A stretch of 64,000 nucleotides of DNA, taken from NCBI GenBank assembly GCA_016707895.1, contig JADJGV010000034.1:62001-126000 (forward strand), written 5' to 3'. Shown here in pieces: positions 24,794-33,800 of this stretch. The stretch's first letter is position 1. Each line of letters begins with the position of its first letter. The DNA comes from Myxococcales bacterium. Its GTDB lineage: Bacteria; Myxococcota_A; Polyangia; Haliangiales; Haliangiaceae. The notes under the pieces are model-generated. The model did not search any database, was not told the DNA's origin, and saw nothing but the letters and a program-made list of their open reading frames with translations. Both the position numbers and the translations under genes were made by a program.

Positions 24794-25377
24794 CCGCCAG
24801 CGTCGAGCGCCTGACCGATCGCCTGGCCCGCGCGCCGCAGGTGTTCCGCGATCGCCGCGCGGTGCAGCTCGACGCGGTGGTCGCCGATCTGTTCCGCGAT
24901 CGCGCGACCCGGCGGCTCGGGCCCGACGAGATCGCGCGGTTCGCGGCCGCCGGCGCCACCGGCGCCCGGGCCCGCCACCTCGACCTCGTGCTGATCGCGA
25001 GCTGGCTGCTGCACGATCCGGCGTTCGCCGACGCGCCGGCCGACGCGCTGGTGGCGCTGCTCGGCGACCGGCTGGCGGCGCTGGCCGCCGCGGTGGTGCC
25101 GCGGCTGTTCGTCGAGGACGCCGAGCGCCGCGAGGAGCTGGTGCGCACCTGCCTGGCGGCGCTGGCCCGGCTCCCCGACGGCGAGACGGCGGCCGTCGCC
25201 GAGGATCGGCTGGCGGTGCTCGACTCGGTCCGGCGCAAGGCGCTGTTGCGCGAGGCGCGCGAGCGCGAGGGGGCCCGCGAGGCCGAGCGGCAGCGGCGCA
25301 AGGCCGAGCTCGAGCGGCTGCGCCAGCAAGAGGAAGAGGAGCGGCGCCAGGCGGCCCGGACCACCCATGAAGACTGA
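24790..25377 (+). CDS. Helical/coiled-coil protein of the MoxR-vWA unit
   Basis: GTG 24790 overlaps the vWA gene stop by 4 bp, and the gene end overlaps the next start by 11 bp. The 195-residue product is helical. The last ~50 residues form a highly charged coiled coil (REREGAREAERQRRKAELER, then LRQQEEEERRQ). It has no catalytic motif, signal or membrane segment. A scaffold or oligomerisation role is plausible from the coiled coil and its position, but no family is recognised. Confidence 0.75.
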   Translation: MTASVERLTDRLARAPQVFRDRRAVQLDAVVADLFRDRATRRLGPDEIARFAAAGATGARARHLDLVLIASWLLHDPAFADAPADALVALLGDRLAALAAAVVPRLFVEDAERREELVRTCLAALARLPDGETAAVAEDRLAVLDSVRRKALLREAREREGAREAERQRRKAELERLRQQEEEERRQAARTTHED

Positions 25378-26767
25378 GCCGACCGCGATCCCCGACGCCT
25401 GGCGGGCCCGCGCGCCGGCGATGACCGAGCGCGCGTGGGCCGGGCTCGCGCGCGTGCTCGAGCACCCCGACGCGCCCCGCTACAACCGCACGCTGGGCGA
25501 TCGGGTCGGCGCCGAGGAGCTGGCGGCGCTCGACGCCTGCCGCGCCGCGCTGGCGACCGCCCCGCGCGAGGCCGCGGCGACGCCGTCGACGACGATCGTC
25601 GACTTCGTCGAGGCGCTGCGGGCGCGGCTGTTCTTGCTCGACGACCTGCCCGCCGGCTTCGACGTCGCGCGCGACTTCGAGGCGCTGCCCACCACCGATC
25701 GCGACGCGCTGGCCCACCGCCTCGAGGACCTGGTGCCGCGCGACCTGCCGATCGACGACGCGATCGTCTACTCGACGTCGGCCACCACCGGCCACGCGGT
25801 GATCATCCCCAGCCACCCGACCGCGATGGTGCAGAACCTCGCGCACCTCGAGCGCGCGATGCAGCTGCACGGCGTCGCGCTCGGCCCGCAGTGCGGCGAG
25901 CCGCTCGCGGTCAACGCGTCGATGCAGCGCCAGACCTACGTCTTCGCCACGACGATGAGCGGCTGGGCCGGCGCGGTGTTCGCCAAGCTCAACCTCGCGC
26001 CCCACGACTGGGGCGGCGGCGCACCGTCGCGCGATCGGTTCCTGCGCGCCTTCGCGCCGCGGCTGATCGCGTCGGAGCCGGTGACGCTGGCCGAGGCGCT
26101 GCGGCTCGAGCTGCCGGTGCGGCCGACGGTCGTGATCTCGAGCGCGGTCAGCCTGCGGCCCGAGCTGGGCGCGGCGCTGCGCGCGGCGTGGGGCACCACC
26201 GTCATCGACCTGTACTCGACCACCGAGACCGGGCCGGTCGCCGCCACCGTGCCCGGCGTGCCGGGCCACGTCGTGCTGTTGCCCGATCTGTTCGTCGAGG
26301 TGCTCGGCCCCGACGGCGCGCGCCTGCCCGACGGCGCGCGCGGCGAGGTGACGCTGACCGGCGGCCGCAACCGCTATCTGCCGCTGGTGCGCTACCGCAC
26401 CGGCGACTTCGGCCGGCTCGCGACGGTGACGCTGCCCGACGGCCGGCCCGCGCGCACGATCCTCGACCTCGAGGGCCGCGCGCCGGTCCGGTTCCGCGCC
26501 ACCGACGGCGGGCCGGTCACGTCGATCGACATCGCGCGGCGCATCCGACCGCTGGCGCCGTTCGTCCAGCACGCGCTGCGCCAGCGCGCCGACGGCTCGG
26601 TCGAGCTGCGGCTGCGCCCGCTGCCCGGCGTGCCGATCCCGCGCGAGGACTTCGAGCACACGCTGCGCGACCTGTTCGGCCGGGACGCGCGGGTCGAGGT
26701 CGTGATCGATCCGACGCTCGGCGCCGGCGGCGGCAAGGTCGTCGCCTGGCGCCGCGACGACGACTGA
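25367..26767 (+). CDS. Phenylacetate-CoA ligase/CapK-like adenylate-forming enzyme
   Basis: The 466-residue protein shows the landmarks of adenylate-forming enzymes of the PaaK/CapK type: a P-loop-like YSTSATTGHAVIIPSHP at ~135, the A5-like DLYSTTETGPVAATVPG at ~282, and RYRTGDFGRL at ~342, with a C-terminal mini-domain. Such enzymes activate a carboxylate with ATP, sometimes transferring it to CoA. Its start lies inside the preceding gene (11-bp overlap), so it belongs to the MoxR-vWA unit. Why a ligase is tied to an AAA+/peptidase pair is unknown; modification of a protein or small signal is one possibility. Confidence 0.83.
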   Translation: MKTEPTAIPDAWRARAPAMTERAWAGLARVLEHPDAPRYNRTLGDRVGAEELAALDACRAALATAPREAAATPSTTIVDFVEALRARLFLLDDLPAGFDVARDFEALPTTDRDALAHRLEDLVPRDLPIDDAIVYSTSATTGHAVIIPSHPTAMVQNLAHLERAMQLHGVALGPQCGEPLAVNASMQRQTYVFATTMSGWAGAVFAKLNLAPHDWGGGAPSRDRFLRAFAPRLIASEPVTLAEALRLELPVRPTVVISSAVSLRPELGAALRAAWGTTVIDLYSTTETGPVAATVPGVPGHVVLLPDLFVEVLGPDGARLPDGARGEVTLTGGRNRYLPLVRYRTGDFGRLATVTLPDGRPARTILDLEGRAPVRFRATDGGPVTSIDIARRIRPLAPFVQHALRQRADGSVELRLRPLPGVPIPREDFEHTLRDLFGRDARVEVVIDPTLGAGGGKVVAWRRDDD

Positions 26768-26786
26768 TCGTCCGGCCGCGCCGTCG

Positions 26787-27392
26787 CTAGCGGCCGCCTT
26801 GCTCGCGCGGCGAGGTGACGATCGCGTCGAACGTCGCCTGGTCGATCGCCACCGGCGTGTAGCCGCCGCCAGCCGCGGTCAGCGTGTCGAAGTACGCGCG
26901 CAGGTGGTTGCGCGAGCCGAGCGCGAGGTTGTCGTAGACCGCGATGACGTCGGCGTGGTCGCTGGCGGCGCGGGCCACGTCGAGGTCGTGGAGGTCGAGC
27001 TCCTCGATCGCGCAGCCGACGCCCAGCGCCGCCACCTGCGACGGCGCGCCGCGCGCGACCAGGTCGTCGTGCAGCGCCTGCAGCCCCGCGTCGGTGAACA
27101 CGCCGACGCCGTTGCCGGCCGCCGGATCGTCGATCCCGTAGGTCACCAGCAGGCCGCCGATCGCGTCGAAGTGGCGCTGCTCGCTGTCCTGGACGTTGAC
27201 GAACGGCTGGCCGTTGGGGTCGAGCGCGTCGTAGACGTCGCGCGCGAGCTTCTCCTCCTCGCGCATGTGGCGCAGGTCCGACTGTTCACGCGCCGACAGC
27301 GCGGCCCCCGCGCCGTCCGGCGACGCGTCGTTGCCGTCACCGCATCCGGCGAGCGCGGTGATCAATCCGAGGGCGTAGGCGATGGACTTCAT
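26787..27392 (-). CDS. DUF2202 ferritin-like lipoprotein
   Basis: ATG 27392, with GGAGG seven bases upstream, gives a 201-residue product. The signal ends in a lipobox (ITALAGCG). The mature part matches DUF2202, a four-helix ferritin-like domain: LRHMREEEKLARDVYDAL, then DSEQRHFDAIGGLL, IEELDLHDL and NHLRAYFDTL, which supply the Glu/His residues expected of a di-metal site. The function of DUF2202 proteins is unproven; metal binding or oxidative stress is usually assumed. It is convergent with the ligase gene, 19 bp away. Confidence 0.88.
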   Translation of the reverse strand: MKSIAYALGLITALAGCGDGNDASPDGAGAALSAREQSDLRHMREEEKLARDVYDALDPNGQPFVNVQDSEQRHFDAIGGLLVTYGIDDPAAGNGVGVFTDAGLQALHDDLVARGAPSQVAALGVGCAIEELDLHDLDVARAASDHADVIAVYDNLALGSRNHLRAYFDTLTAAGGGYTPVAIDQATFDAIVTSPREQGGR

Positions 27393-27515
27393 GTGAGCCT
27401 CCGCCGGTGGGAGCCGGGCGGAGGCGCGAGGGTTCGCCCTGAGGCGCCGTGCCGCAGGCGCGGGCTCGCCGCGCGCCGGCTTGACCGTCGCGGCGGGGTG
27501 GTTAGCTTCGCCCCC

Positions 27516-27716
27516 ATGCCGATCTACGAGTACGCGTGCGCCGCCTGCGCGCAGCAGTTCGAGGCCACCCAGAAGATCACCGACCCCCCGCTCACCACCT
27601 GCGCCGCGTGTGGCGCCCCCCGGGCCGAGCGCCAGATCTCCGCGAGCTCGTTCGCGCTCCGCGGCGGCGGCTGGTACGTCTCGGACTACGGGCGCAAGGG
27701 TTCGAGCGCGGACTGA
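27516..27716 (+). CDS. FmdB-family zinc-ribbon protein
   Basis: The 66-residue product begins MPIYEYACAACAQQFE and has two CxxC knuckles (CAAC at residues 8-11 and ~29-32), followed by the short AERQISASSFALRGGGWY tail. This is the standard FmdB/CxxC regulatory-protein pattern; the members are small zinc-binding proteins of unclear function. It is read divergently from the DUF2202 gene. Confidence 0.92.
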   Translation: MPIYEYACAACAQQFEATQKITDPPLTTCAACGAPRAERQISASSFALRGGGWYVSDYGRKGSSAD

Positions 27717-27875
27717 CCGGCGGCCCCGGCAACCGACGTTCACCGCGGGCTGGGGCCGGGGCTCCCGTTGATACCTGCGGTCGGCAACCTGGGAGTCGGG
27801 GCGCCCCGGCAGCGAGCGAACCCCGCGTCACCGCGCGCGTCGCGGGGTGGCCCGGCTCTTGAAATTGCTCGGCCC

Positions 27876-29693
27876 ATGCGCCGAACCATCGTCTCGATCC
27901 TGGGAGTGTCGCTGCTCGCGGGGACCCTGGACGCCGGGCTCGCGGAGGCCGCCGGGCCGACCCCGACCGCCGCCGGACGCGCGCCGGCGCCAGCCACGCC
28001 GATCCCCGCGGCGTTCGCCGCCGCCGGCGCAACCTCCGTCGAGCTCGGCGCCGACCAGCGGCCGGTGCTGGTGCGGTTCGCCAGGCTCCCGGCTGGCCCC
28101 GCCGCGGTCGCGACCATCGCCGGGCTGTACGGCGTCGCCGCCGCCGACCTGGCGCTCACCGCGACCGAGGCCGACGCGCGCGGCATGCGCCACCAGCGCT
28201 TCCAGCAGATGCACGATGGCCTGCCGGTCATCGGCGCCGAGCTGTCGATCCACGCCGATCGCCGCGGCGCGGTGGTGGCCGCGGTGTCGACGCTGCGCCC
28301 GGTCGCCCCGGCCCCGGCCATCGCGATCGACGACGCCGCCGCCGAGGTCCGCGCCGCCGCCGCGTACCCGCGCCTGACCCAGCGCCAGGCCGCGGCCGAC
28401 GGCCTGGCCTACGTCGTCGATCAGGCCGGCGTCGCGCGCCGCTGCCAGGTGGTCTGGGTGCGCGGCCAGGCGCCGACCCAGCCGGTGGTCGATCAGGTGT
28501 TCGTCGACGCCGCCACCGGCGCGATCGTCGCGGTGCACCCGCGGGTCCACACCGCGCAGAACCGCCGCACGTACACCGCCAACAACACGCAGACGCTGCC
28601 CGGGACGCTGCGCCTGTCGGAGACCCAGACCACCGGCGGCGACGCCACGCTGGCCACGCTGCACGCCAACACGGCGAAGGCGTACCAGTGCGCGATGACG
28701 CAGTTCGGGCGCGACAGCTTCGACGGCGCCGGCGCCGCGATCATCAGCTCGGGCCACTACGATCAGCAGCTGATCAACGCGTTCTGGGACGGCACCCAGC
28801 TGGCGTTCGGCGACGGCGACGGCCAGCAGTCGGCGCCGCTGGTGGCCAGCGACATCGTCGCCCACGAGCTCGCGCACGCGATCACCGAGCACACCTCGGG
28901 CCTGGTCTACGAGCGCGAGTCGGGCGCGCTCAACGAGGCGATGAGCGACGTGTTCTCGTCGATCTGCAACATCCGCGAGGTCGGCGCGGTCACGCCCGCC
29001 GCGTGGCTGATGGGCGAGGAGGTGTGGACGCCGGGCACGCCCGGCGACGCGCTCCGCTACATGGACAACCCGGCCCGCGATCAGTACTCGAGCGATCACA
29101 CCGCGGTGATGCAGCCGTGCACGACGCCGACCGAGGAGAACGACTACTGCTACGTCCACGGCAACTCGGGCCTGCCCAACCTGATGTTCAAGCTGCTGGT
29201 CACCGGCGGCACCCACCCGCGCGCCGGCACCGCGGGCATCCCGGCGACGGTGCAGGTGCCGGCGCTCGGCATCGACCGCGCCCAGGCCATCACCTACCGG
29301 GCCTGGACCACGTACTTCAACCAGTCGACCAACTTCGCCGGCGCGCGCGCCGCGTTCAAGCAGGCCGCGCTGGAGCTGTACCCCGACGAGCCCGGCACCC
29401 AGGCGGCGGTCGATCTGGCGTGGTACGCGGTCGGCGTGGGCGCTCCGGCCGCCAACCTGCCGTCGGGCACCGGCGACCCCAACGCCAACCAGCCCGGCCC
29501 CACCGACCCGACCGACCCGACCGATCCGACCGATCCGACCGACCCGAACGCCCCCGAGGAGCCGTTCGATCGCCCCGCCGAGATCACCGGCGGTTGCAGC
29601 GCCGGCGGCGGCGCCGACCCGGCCGCGGCGGCACTGGTCCTCGCCCTGGGGTGCGCGCTCGGCGGTCGGCGCCGGCGCGCTGCGCGTCGTTAG
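27876..29693 (+). CDS. Secreted M4 (thermolysin-like) metalloprotease with MYXO-CTERM-like tail
   Basis: ATG 27876 gives 605 residues with a signal peptide. A FTP/PepSY-like propeptide spans ~30-220 and the M4 catalytic domain ~230-520. Zinc ligands are H330 and H334 of HELAHAITE and E354 of GALNEAMSD, 24 residues after the first His, exactly as in thermolysin; the later HGNSGLPN region is also present. After the domain come five TDP repeats encoded by a 9-bp tandem repeat, then GGCSAGGG, a hydrophobic helix and GGRRRRAARR, a MYXO-CTERM-like sorting tail. It is expected to be exported and surface-anchored. Confidence 0.93.
   Translation: MRRTIVSILGVSLLAGTLDAGLAEAAGPTPTAAGRAPAPATPIPAAFAAAGATSVELGADQRPVLVRFARLPAGPAAVATIAGLYGVAAADLALTATEADARGMRHQRFQQMHDGLPVIGAELSIHADRRGAVVAAVSTLRPVAPAPAIAIDDAAAEVRAAAAYPRLTQRQAAADGLAYVVDQAGVARRCQVVWVRGQAPTQPVVDQVFVDAATGAIVAVHPRVHTAQNRRTYTANNTQTLPGTLRLSETQTTGGDATLATLHANTAKAYQCAMTQFGRDSFDGAGAAIISSGHYDQQLINAFWDGTQLAFGDGDGQQSAPLVASDIVAHELAHAITEHTSGLVYERESGALNEAMSDVFSSICNIREVGAVTPAAWLMGEEVWTPGTPGDALRYMDNPARDQYSSDHTAVMQPCTTPTEENDYCYVHGNSGLPNLMFKLLVTGGTHPRAGTAGIPATVQVPALGIDRAQAITYRAWTTYFNQSTNFAGARAAFKQAALELYPDEPGTQAAVDLAWYAVGVGAPAANLPSGTGDPNANQPGPTDPTDPTDPTDPTDPNAPEEPFDRPAEITGGCSAGGGADPAAAALVLALGCALGGRRRRAARR
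29502..29546 (+). repeat. 9-bp tandem repeat coding TDP x5
   Basis: Five copies of ACCGAYCCG lie head to tail inside the M4 protease gene, between the catalytic domain and the sorting tail. They encode Thr-Asp-Pro repeats. Copy number could vary by slippage and change linker length. Confidence 0.85.
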
Positions 29694-29727
29694 ATCCGCG
29701 CCGCGGCTCGCGCGTTTCATCGCCGCG

Positions 29728-30597
29728 ATGCCCGCCGTCCGTCGCTCCGCGCTGGGGTTGGCCGCGCTGAGCGTGGTCGCCCTCCTGACCACCGTCGCCC
29801 ACGCCGACGTGCCGATCATCGCGCCGGCCGACCTGGGCGCGACCGCGGTGGCGGCGCTGGCGGCGGCGGATCCCGCGCACGCGCCGCGCGGCGCGGCCGA
29901 GGTGATCGCCTGGTCGGGGGCGGCGCCGGATCTCGACGCCGCGCGCCAGGCGGTGATGGCCGCCGTCACCGCCGCCGGCCTCACGGTGGTCGACCCGGGC
30001 GAGCCCACCGGGCCGATCCGCCTCACCGTCGAGGACGCCCGCGGCGCGCGGGCCACGATCGCTCAGGACGCCGACAGCGGCGGTGTGTCGCTGGTCGCGC
30101 GCCCGGCGCACGTCACGCCGCCCGGGCGCTGCGTCGTGCCGCCCGCGCCGGTGTGGGACGCCACCGTCCACGCCGGCGGCGTCGACCAGCTCGGCGAGTT
30201 CCACCAGCGCGACATAACCTGGCGGCTCACCACCGCGCGCCTGGCCGACGTCGACGGCGACGGCGTCCTCGACGCGTTCGTGCCATTGCACGCCACCGGC
30301 CAGTGCCCCGAGGACGGGCTTTACGAGGTCTACGTCATGCGCGGGCGCTGCGGCCATCGGGTCGGGCGCGTCGGGCCGGGCAACCTCGACGCAGCCACGG
30401 CGCCGGTCGCGCGCAGCGGCTACCGGCCGCTCACGTTCGTCCGCGAGCGCACCCGCCGCGGCGCCGGCGGCATCCCCGACATGGTTCGCACCACCACGCA
30501 GTTCCGCTTCGTCGGCAAGACCTACCGCGCCAGCAAGCCGGTCACCACCGCCGGTCGGTGCCACCACTGCGCGATCTGGACCTGTACCTCGCCATGA
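29728..30597 (+). CDS. Secreted protein with an EF-hand-like DxDGDG segment
   Basis: The 289-residue product has a signal peptide ending near AHA. Its only recognisable landmark is RLADVDGDGVLDAFVPL (~residues 172-188), a calcium-binding DxDxDG loop as in FG-GAP or dockerin repeats. Six cysteines are scattered in the C-terminal half (CPEDGLYEVYVMRGRCG, CHHCAIWTC). The family is unknown. The stop overlaps the start of the next secreted-protein gene (ATGA), so the two are probably made together. Confidence 0.7.
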   Translation: MPAVRRSALGLAALSVVALLTTVAHADVPIIAPADLGATAVAALAAADPAHAPRGAAEVIAWSGAAPDLDAARQAVMAAVTAAGLTVVDPGEPTGPIRLTVEDARGARATIAQDADSGGVSLVARPAHVTPPGRCVVPPAPVWDATVHAGGVDQLGEFHQRDITWRLTTARLADVDGDGVLDAFVPLHATGQCPEDGLYEVYVMRGRCGHRVGRVGPGNLDAATAPVARSGYRPLTFVRERTRRGAGGIPDMVRTTTQFRFVGKTYRASKPVTTAGRCHHCAIWTCTSP

Positions 30598-31154
30598 GTC
30601 GACGCCTCGTCCTCGCCACCCTCGCCGCGATCGCGCTCGTCGGCGCGATCGATCACGCCACCGCCGCGGCCGAGTGCCGGCAGCGTCCACGCGGACGGCC
30701 CATCTATCGCGCCACCGAATCGGGCTTCGCTGCGCCCACCCCGGGCGCGCCGGTGCCGCGACAGATCCTCGCGGTCTACCCCGACGGCACCTGGACCTGG
30801 CACGGCGATCCTTCGTTCGGTGACGCCGAGCCACTCGCGCGCACCGGGTGCGTCGCGCCGGCCGCGCTGCGCGAGCTGACGGCGGCGCTCGCGCGCGCGC
30901 GGTTCCGCTTCATCACCGCGCCCATCTGCGCCGCCGTCAACGATCGCAAGGTCGTCATCGAGGCCCCGCGGCGCGGCGAGCGCATCGTCACCGAGCGCCC
31001 GTGCGGGCGGGCGACCGATCGCGGCACCGCGGCGCTCGCCGCCTGCGCCGAGCGCGTGGCCGGGGGCGGCGACGTCTCGCTCGACGACCTGCGCGCGAGC
31101 TGCCGGCTGGCGCGCCCGGCCCGCGAGCTCAGTCCTCGACGACCGGCGCGGTGA
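30594..31154 (+). CDS. Secreted hypothetical protein coupled to the preceding gene
   Basis: ATG 30594 overlaps the previous stop. The 186-residue product has a signal peptide ending around ATAAA. The mature part contains ILAVYPDGTWTWHGDP and four cysteines arranged CVAP, CAAV, CGRA and CAER/CRLA, likely disulfide-paired. The 3' end runs 26 bp into the convergent lipoprotein gene. No family is recognised. Confidence 0.65.
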   Translation: MSRRLVLATLAAIALVGAIDHATAAAECRQRPRGRPIYRATESGFAAPTPGAPVPRQILAVYPDGTWTWHGDPSFGDAEPLARTGCVAPAALRELTAALARARFRFITAPICAAVNDRKVVIEAPRRGERIVTERPCGRATDRGTAALAACAERVAGGGDVSLDDLRASCRLARPARELSPRRPAR

Positions 31155-31668
31155 GCTCGAGCGTCGCGACGCCGATCGGATCGGGCTGGCCGAACACGTT
31201 GGCGACGGCGACGCGATCGGCGACCGGCCCGGCGTACTCGGCCGCCGCGGTCTGCTCGACCAGGGGCATGCTGATCGGCAACGCCCCGAGGCCGGTGAAC
31301 TGCTCGACGCAGCTCAGGCGCAGGCCGTCGGAGGTGCAGGTGCCGGAGCCGACCGCGCCGGCCAGCACGACCTCGGTGGCGCCCGGCGCGAGCCGCCCGG
31401 TGAGATCGATCCGCACGTCGCCGCCGACCAGGCCCACCGGCAGGTCGTAGTGCAACGTCACGACGTCGCCGATCACGGTCCAGTCGAGGTGATCGAGCGG
31501 GAAGGTCGCCGCGGCGGCCAGCTCGGCGGGCACCGGCACCGCGTACGCGCCTCGGTACGCGCCCGAGGTGTTCGGCAGCGGCGCGGCGCCGGGATCGCCG
31601 GGTGGCGCGTCGGTGCAACCGATCGCGAGCGTCAGCAGGAGCAGCAAGGACGTCGACCAGATCCGCAT
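31129..31668 (-). CDS. Lipoprotein of unknown function
   Basis: The 179-residue protein has a signal with lipobox LAIGC and then a beta-rich domain (TVIGDVVTLHYDLPVGLVGG, RIDLTGRLAPGATEVVLAG) with one likely disulfide (CTSDGLRLSC). No known domain is apparent. Its end overlaps the end of the convergent secreted-protein gene by 26 bp. Confidence 0.68.
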   Translation of the reverse strand: MRIWSTSLLLLLTLAIGCTDAPPGDPGAAPLPNTSGAYRGAYAVPVPAELAAAATFPLDHLDWTVIGDVVTLHYDLPVGLVGGDVRIDLTGRLAPGATEVVLAGAVGSGTCTSDGLRLSCVEQFTGLGALPISMPLVEQTAAAEYAGPVADRVAVANVFGQPDPIGVATLELTAPVVED

Positions 31669-31796
31669 GGCGTCCGGCCCTTGTGCACGCGACGGGCCAG
31701 CGCGAACGCCGCGAGATCGTGGGGGCGTGTGCGCGAGGTGGGCACCGCGCGTTCACGCCGCTGCGCAAGAAGCGGACGATCGCGCGAGAGATCTGC

Positions 31797-33653
31797 TCAC
31801 CCGGTGACCCGCGGGCGGTAGTGCGTCGCGCGGGCGAAGCCGTGGCGCTCGACCTGCCGGGCCGCGACCAGCTCGCGCAGCGCGCGCAGCACCGTGCTCG
31901 GCGACAGCTCGAGCGTCCGCGCCAGCTCGGGCACCGTCGCGCGCTCCAGCTCGGACACCTGCGCCAGCACCCGCGCCGTCGGATCGGCCACGGCCGCTGG
32001 GCGGGGCGGCGGCGCCGCCAGGTGCGACGTCAGCGATGGGATCTCGCCCTCGTCCCACAGCGGCGCGGTCTCGAGCGGCGGCGGCGCGGCGCCGCTCACC
32101 AGGTGCACCGGCACCGCGGTCCGGTAGCCGTCGTCGCCGACCTCGATCCAGCGCCCGTGCGGCTGCAGGAACGTGCGCAGCCGGTGGATCGTCGTGCGCA
32201 CCGGCGGATCGTGCAGCTCGGGGTGGTAGCTGCGCAGGCCCCACAGCCCGGCGACGATCCGCTCCTTGCTCGCCGCGCCGCCGGCCAGCAGGCGCAGCAG
32301 CGTCGGGCACCAGCGCGGCGGGTGGTGGCGCGCGATCACGTCGCCGTGATCCTCGAGCAGCAGCAGGTCCTCGGCCGGGATCAGGATGATGCGACGCCCG
32401 GGCGTGAGGCCGAGCAGCTCGGGCACGGCGCCGAGCAGCCCGAGCGCCAGGAGCCGCGACAGCGCGGTCGCGTCGTGGCGCGCCACCGCGCGCAAGAGCG
32501 GCGTCAGCGTGTCCTCGTCGAAGCCGCTGCTCGGCTGCGCCTCGTCGACCTGCGCCAGCGCCGCCTTGGCGGCGACGTGGTGGGTCGCGCGCCACAGCGC
32601 CCGCAGCGCGTCGAGGGCCGCCGCCGCCCGCGCCGCGTCGCCCCGCGCCCGCGCCACCAGCACCTCGAAGCCGAGCAGCTCGCCGCGAAAGCCGATGTCG
32701 CGCGGCTCGATCGACGCGCGCGCCTGCTCGACCAGCGGCGCGCACGCCGCCGCGCCCTCGCGCCAGCGGGTCACCCACAGCCGCGCCAGCAAGCTCACCA
32801 CCCGCCCGCGCCGGGTGTCGCCGCGCAGCGCGTCGCGATCGGCGGCCTCGAGCGCGGCCATCGCGTCGCGCTGGCGCCCGCGCAGCGCGCGCTGCACCGC
32901 CGCCTCGGTCAAGAGCGCGCGCCGCGAGTACGAGTCGTGGGCGCGCCGCCGCAGCAGCGCCTCGACGCGCTCGAGCGCCACCGGCTCGGGGACGAAGCGC
33001 GTCGTGTACGTGGCGATCGACGTGTCGACGGCGAACGCGTTGTTGGTGAGCCCGAGCCGGCGGGCCTGGCGGTTGGCCTGCTCGAGCAGCGCGATGCCGC
33101 GTTGCAGCTGGCCGAGCTGCGCCAGCGCGTGGCCGCGCAGGTCGGTGCCCAGCATCGCCGCGTACAGGAACTTCGCCTCGTGCGCGGCCGACAGCGCGCG
33201 CAGCGCGTGGCGCGCGGCGCCCGCGTAGCGACCGGTGAAGTAGCACTGACAGGCCAGGCCCTGGAACACCAGCGCGCGCACCCAGCGATCGGGTGCGTGG
33301 CGTGCGCGAAACCCGGCGGCCACCAAGAGCGGCGCCGATCGATCGAAGTAGCCGGCGCGCGCCAGCGCCAGGCCGACGAAGAACCGGCACGCCACCAGCG
33401 TGCGCGCGTCGGCCGCCGCGCCCGCGCGGCCGCGCCAGCCGTCGAACAGCGCGCGCGCCTCGTCCACGCGATCGACGAAGGTCAGCGCGCCGACCACGAA
33501 CGCCAGGTCGGCCGGCGCGGGGGCGTCGCCGGCGTCGTGGGCCGCCACGATCTCGCCGTAGCGCCCGGCGTAGAACCGCCGCGCGAGCTCGGTGGCGCCG
33601 ACCTCGGGCTGCGCAGTGGGCGATGTCTCAGATTCGATGGCGTGATTATACAT
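31797..33653 (-). CDS. TPR regulator with two winged-helix DNA-binding domains
   Basis: The 618-residue protein begins with ~370 residues of tetratricopeptide-like helices. An OmpR-type winged helix follows near residues 450-510 (SKERIVAGLWGLRSYHPELH, VRTTIHRLRTFLQPHGRWIE). The last ~60 residues form an IclR/MarR-like winged helix (ERATVPELARTLELSPSTVL, RALRELVAARQVERHG). It probably senses a protein or peptide signal through the TPR part. The assumed start ATG is immediately followed by TATAAT, a perfect -10 hexamer on the same strand; if that is a promoter, the true start would lie further inside. It is divergent from a Cys-rich lipoprotein gene, a possible target. Confidence 0.8.
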   Translation of the reverse strand: MYNHAIESETSPTAQPEVGATELARRFYAGRYGEIVAAHDAGDAPAPADLAFVVGALTFVDRVDEARALFDGWRGRAGAAADARTLVACRFFVGLALARAGYFDRSAPLLVAAGFRARHAPDRWVRALVFQGLACQCYFTGRYAGAARHALRALSAAHEAKFLYAAMLGTDLRGHALAQLGQLQRGIALLEQANRQARRLGLTNNAFAVDTSIATYTTRFVPEPVALERVEALLRRRAHDSYSRRALLTEAAVQRALRGRQRDAMAALEAADRDALRGDTRRGRVVSLLARLWVTRWREGAAACAPLVEQARASIEPRDIGFRGELLGFEVLVARARGDAARAAAALDALRALWRATHHVAAKAALAQVDEAQPSSGFDEDTLTPLLRAVARHDATALSRLLALGLLGAVPELLGLTPGRRIILIPAEDLLLLEDHGDVIARHHPPRWCPTLLRLLAGGAASKERIVAGLWGLRSYHPELHDPPVRTTIHRLRTFLQPHGRWIEVGDDGYRTAVPVHLVSGAAPPPLETAPLWDEGEIPSLTSHLAAPPPRPAAVADPTARVLAQVSELERATVPELARTLELSPSTVLRALRELVAARQVERHGFARATHYRPRVTG

Positions 33654-33800
33654 CAGGAATGTCTAGTGAAAGAGCAAATCGCGTCACGTCGATGGCCATG
33701 CGGAAAGCCATCGAAACTCGTCGCGGGCCCGCGCGATGGGTACAGCTAGTTCACGCACCGGTCACCCCGACCGAGCGCGAACGAAAGAAAGCAGTCCCCC

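Noticed and set aside
22940..26659. Second very long minus-strand frame opposite the vWA and ligase genes
   Set aside because: Same antisense effect; plus-strand products have catalytic motifs.
29502..29546. CRISPR-like repeat array
   Set aside because: The units are 9 bp, contiguous and in frame, coding TDP; there are no spacers.
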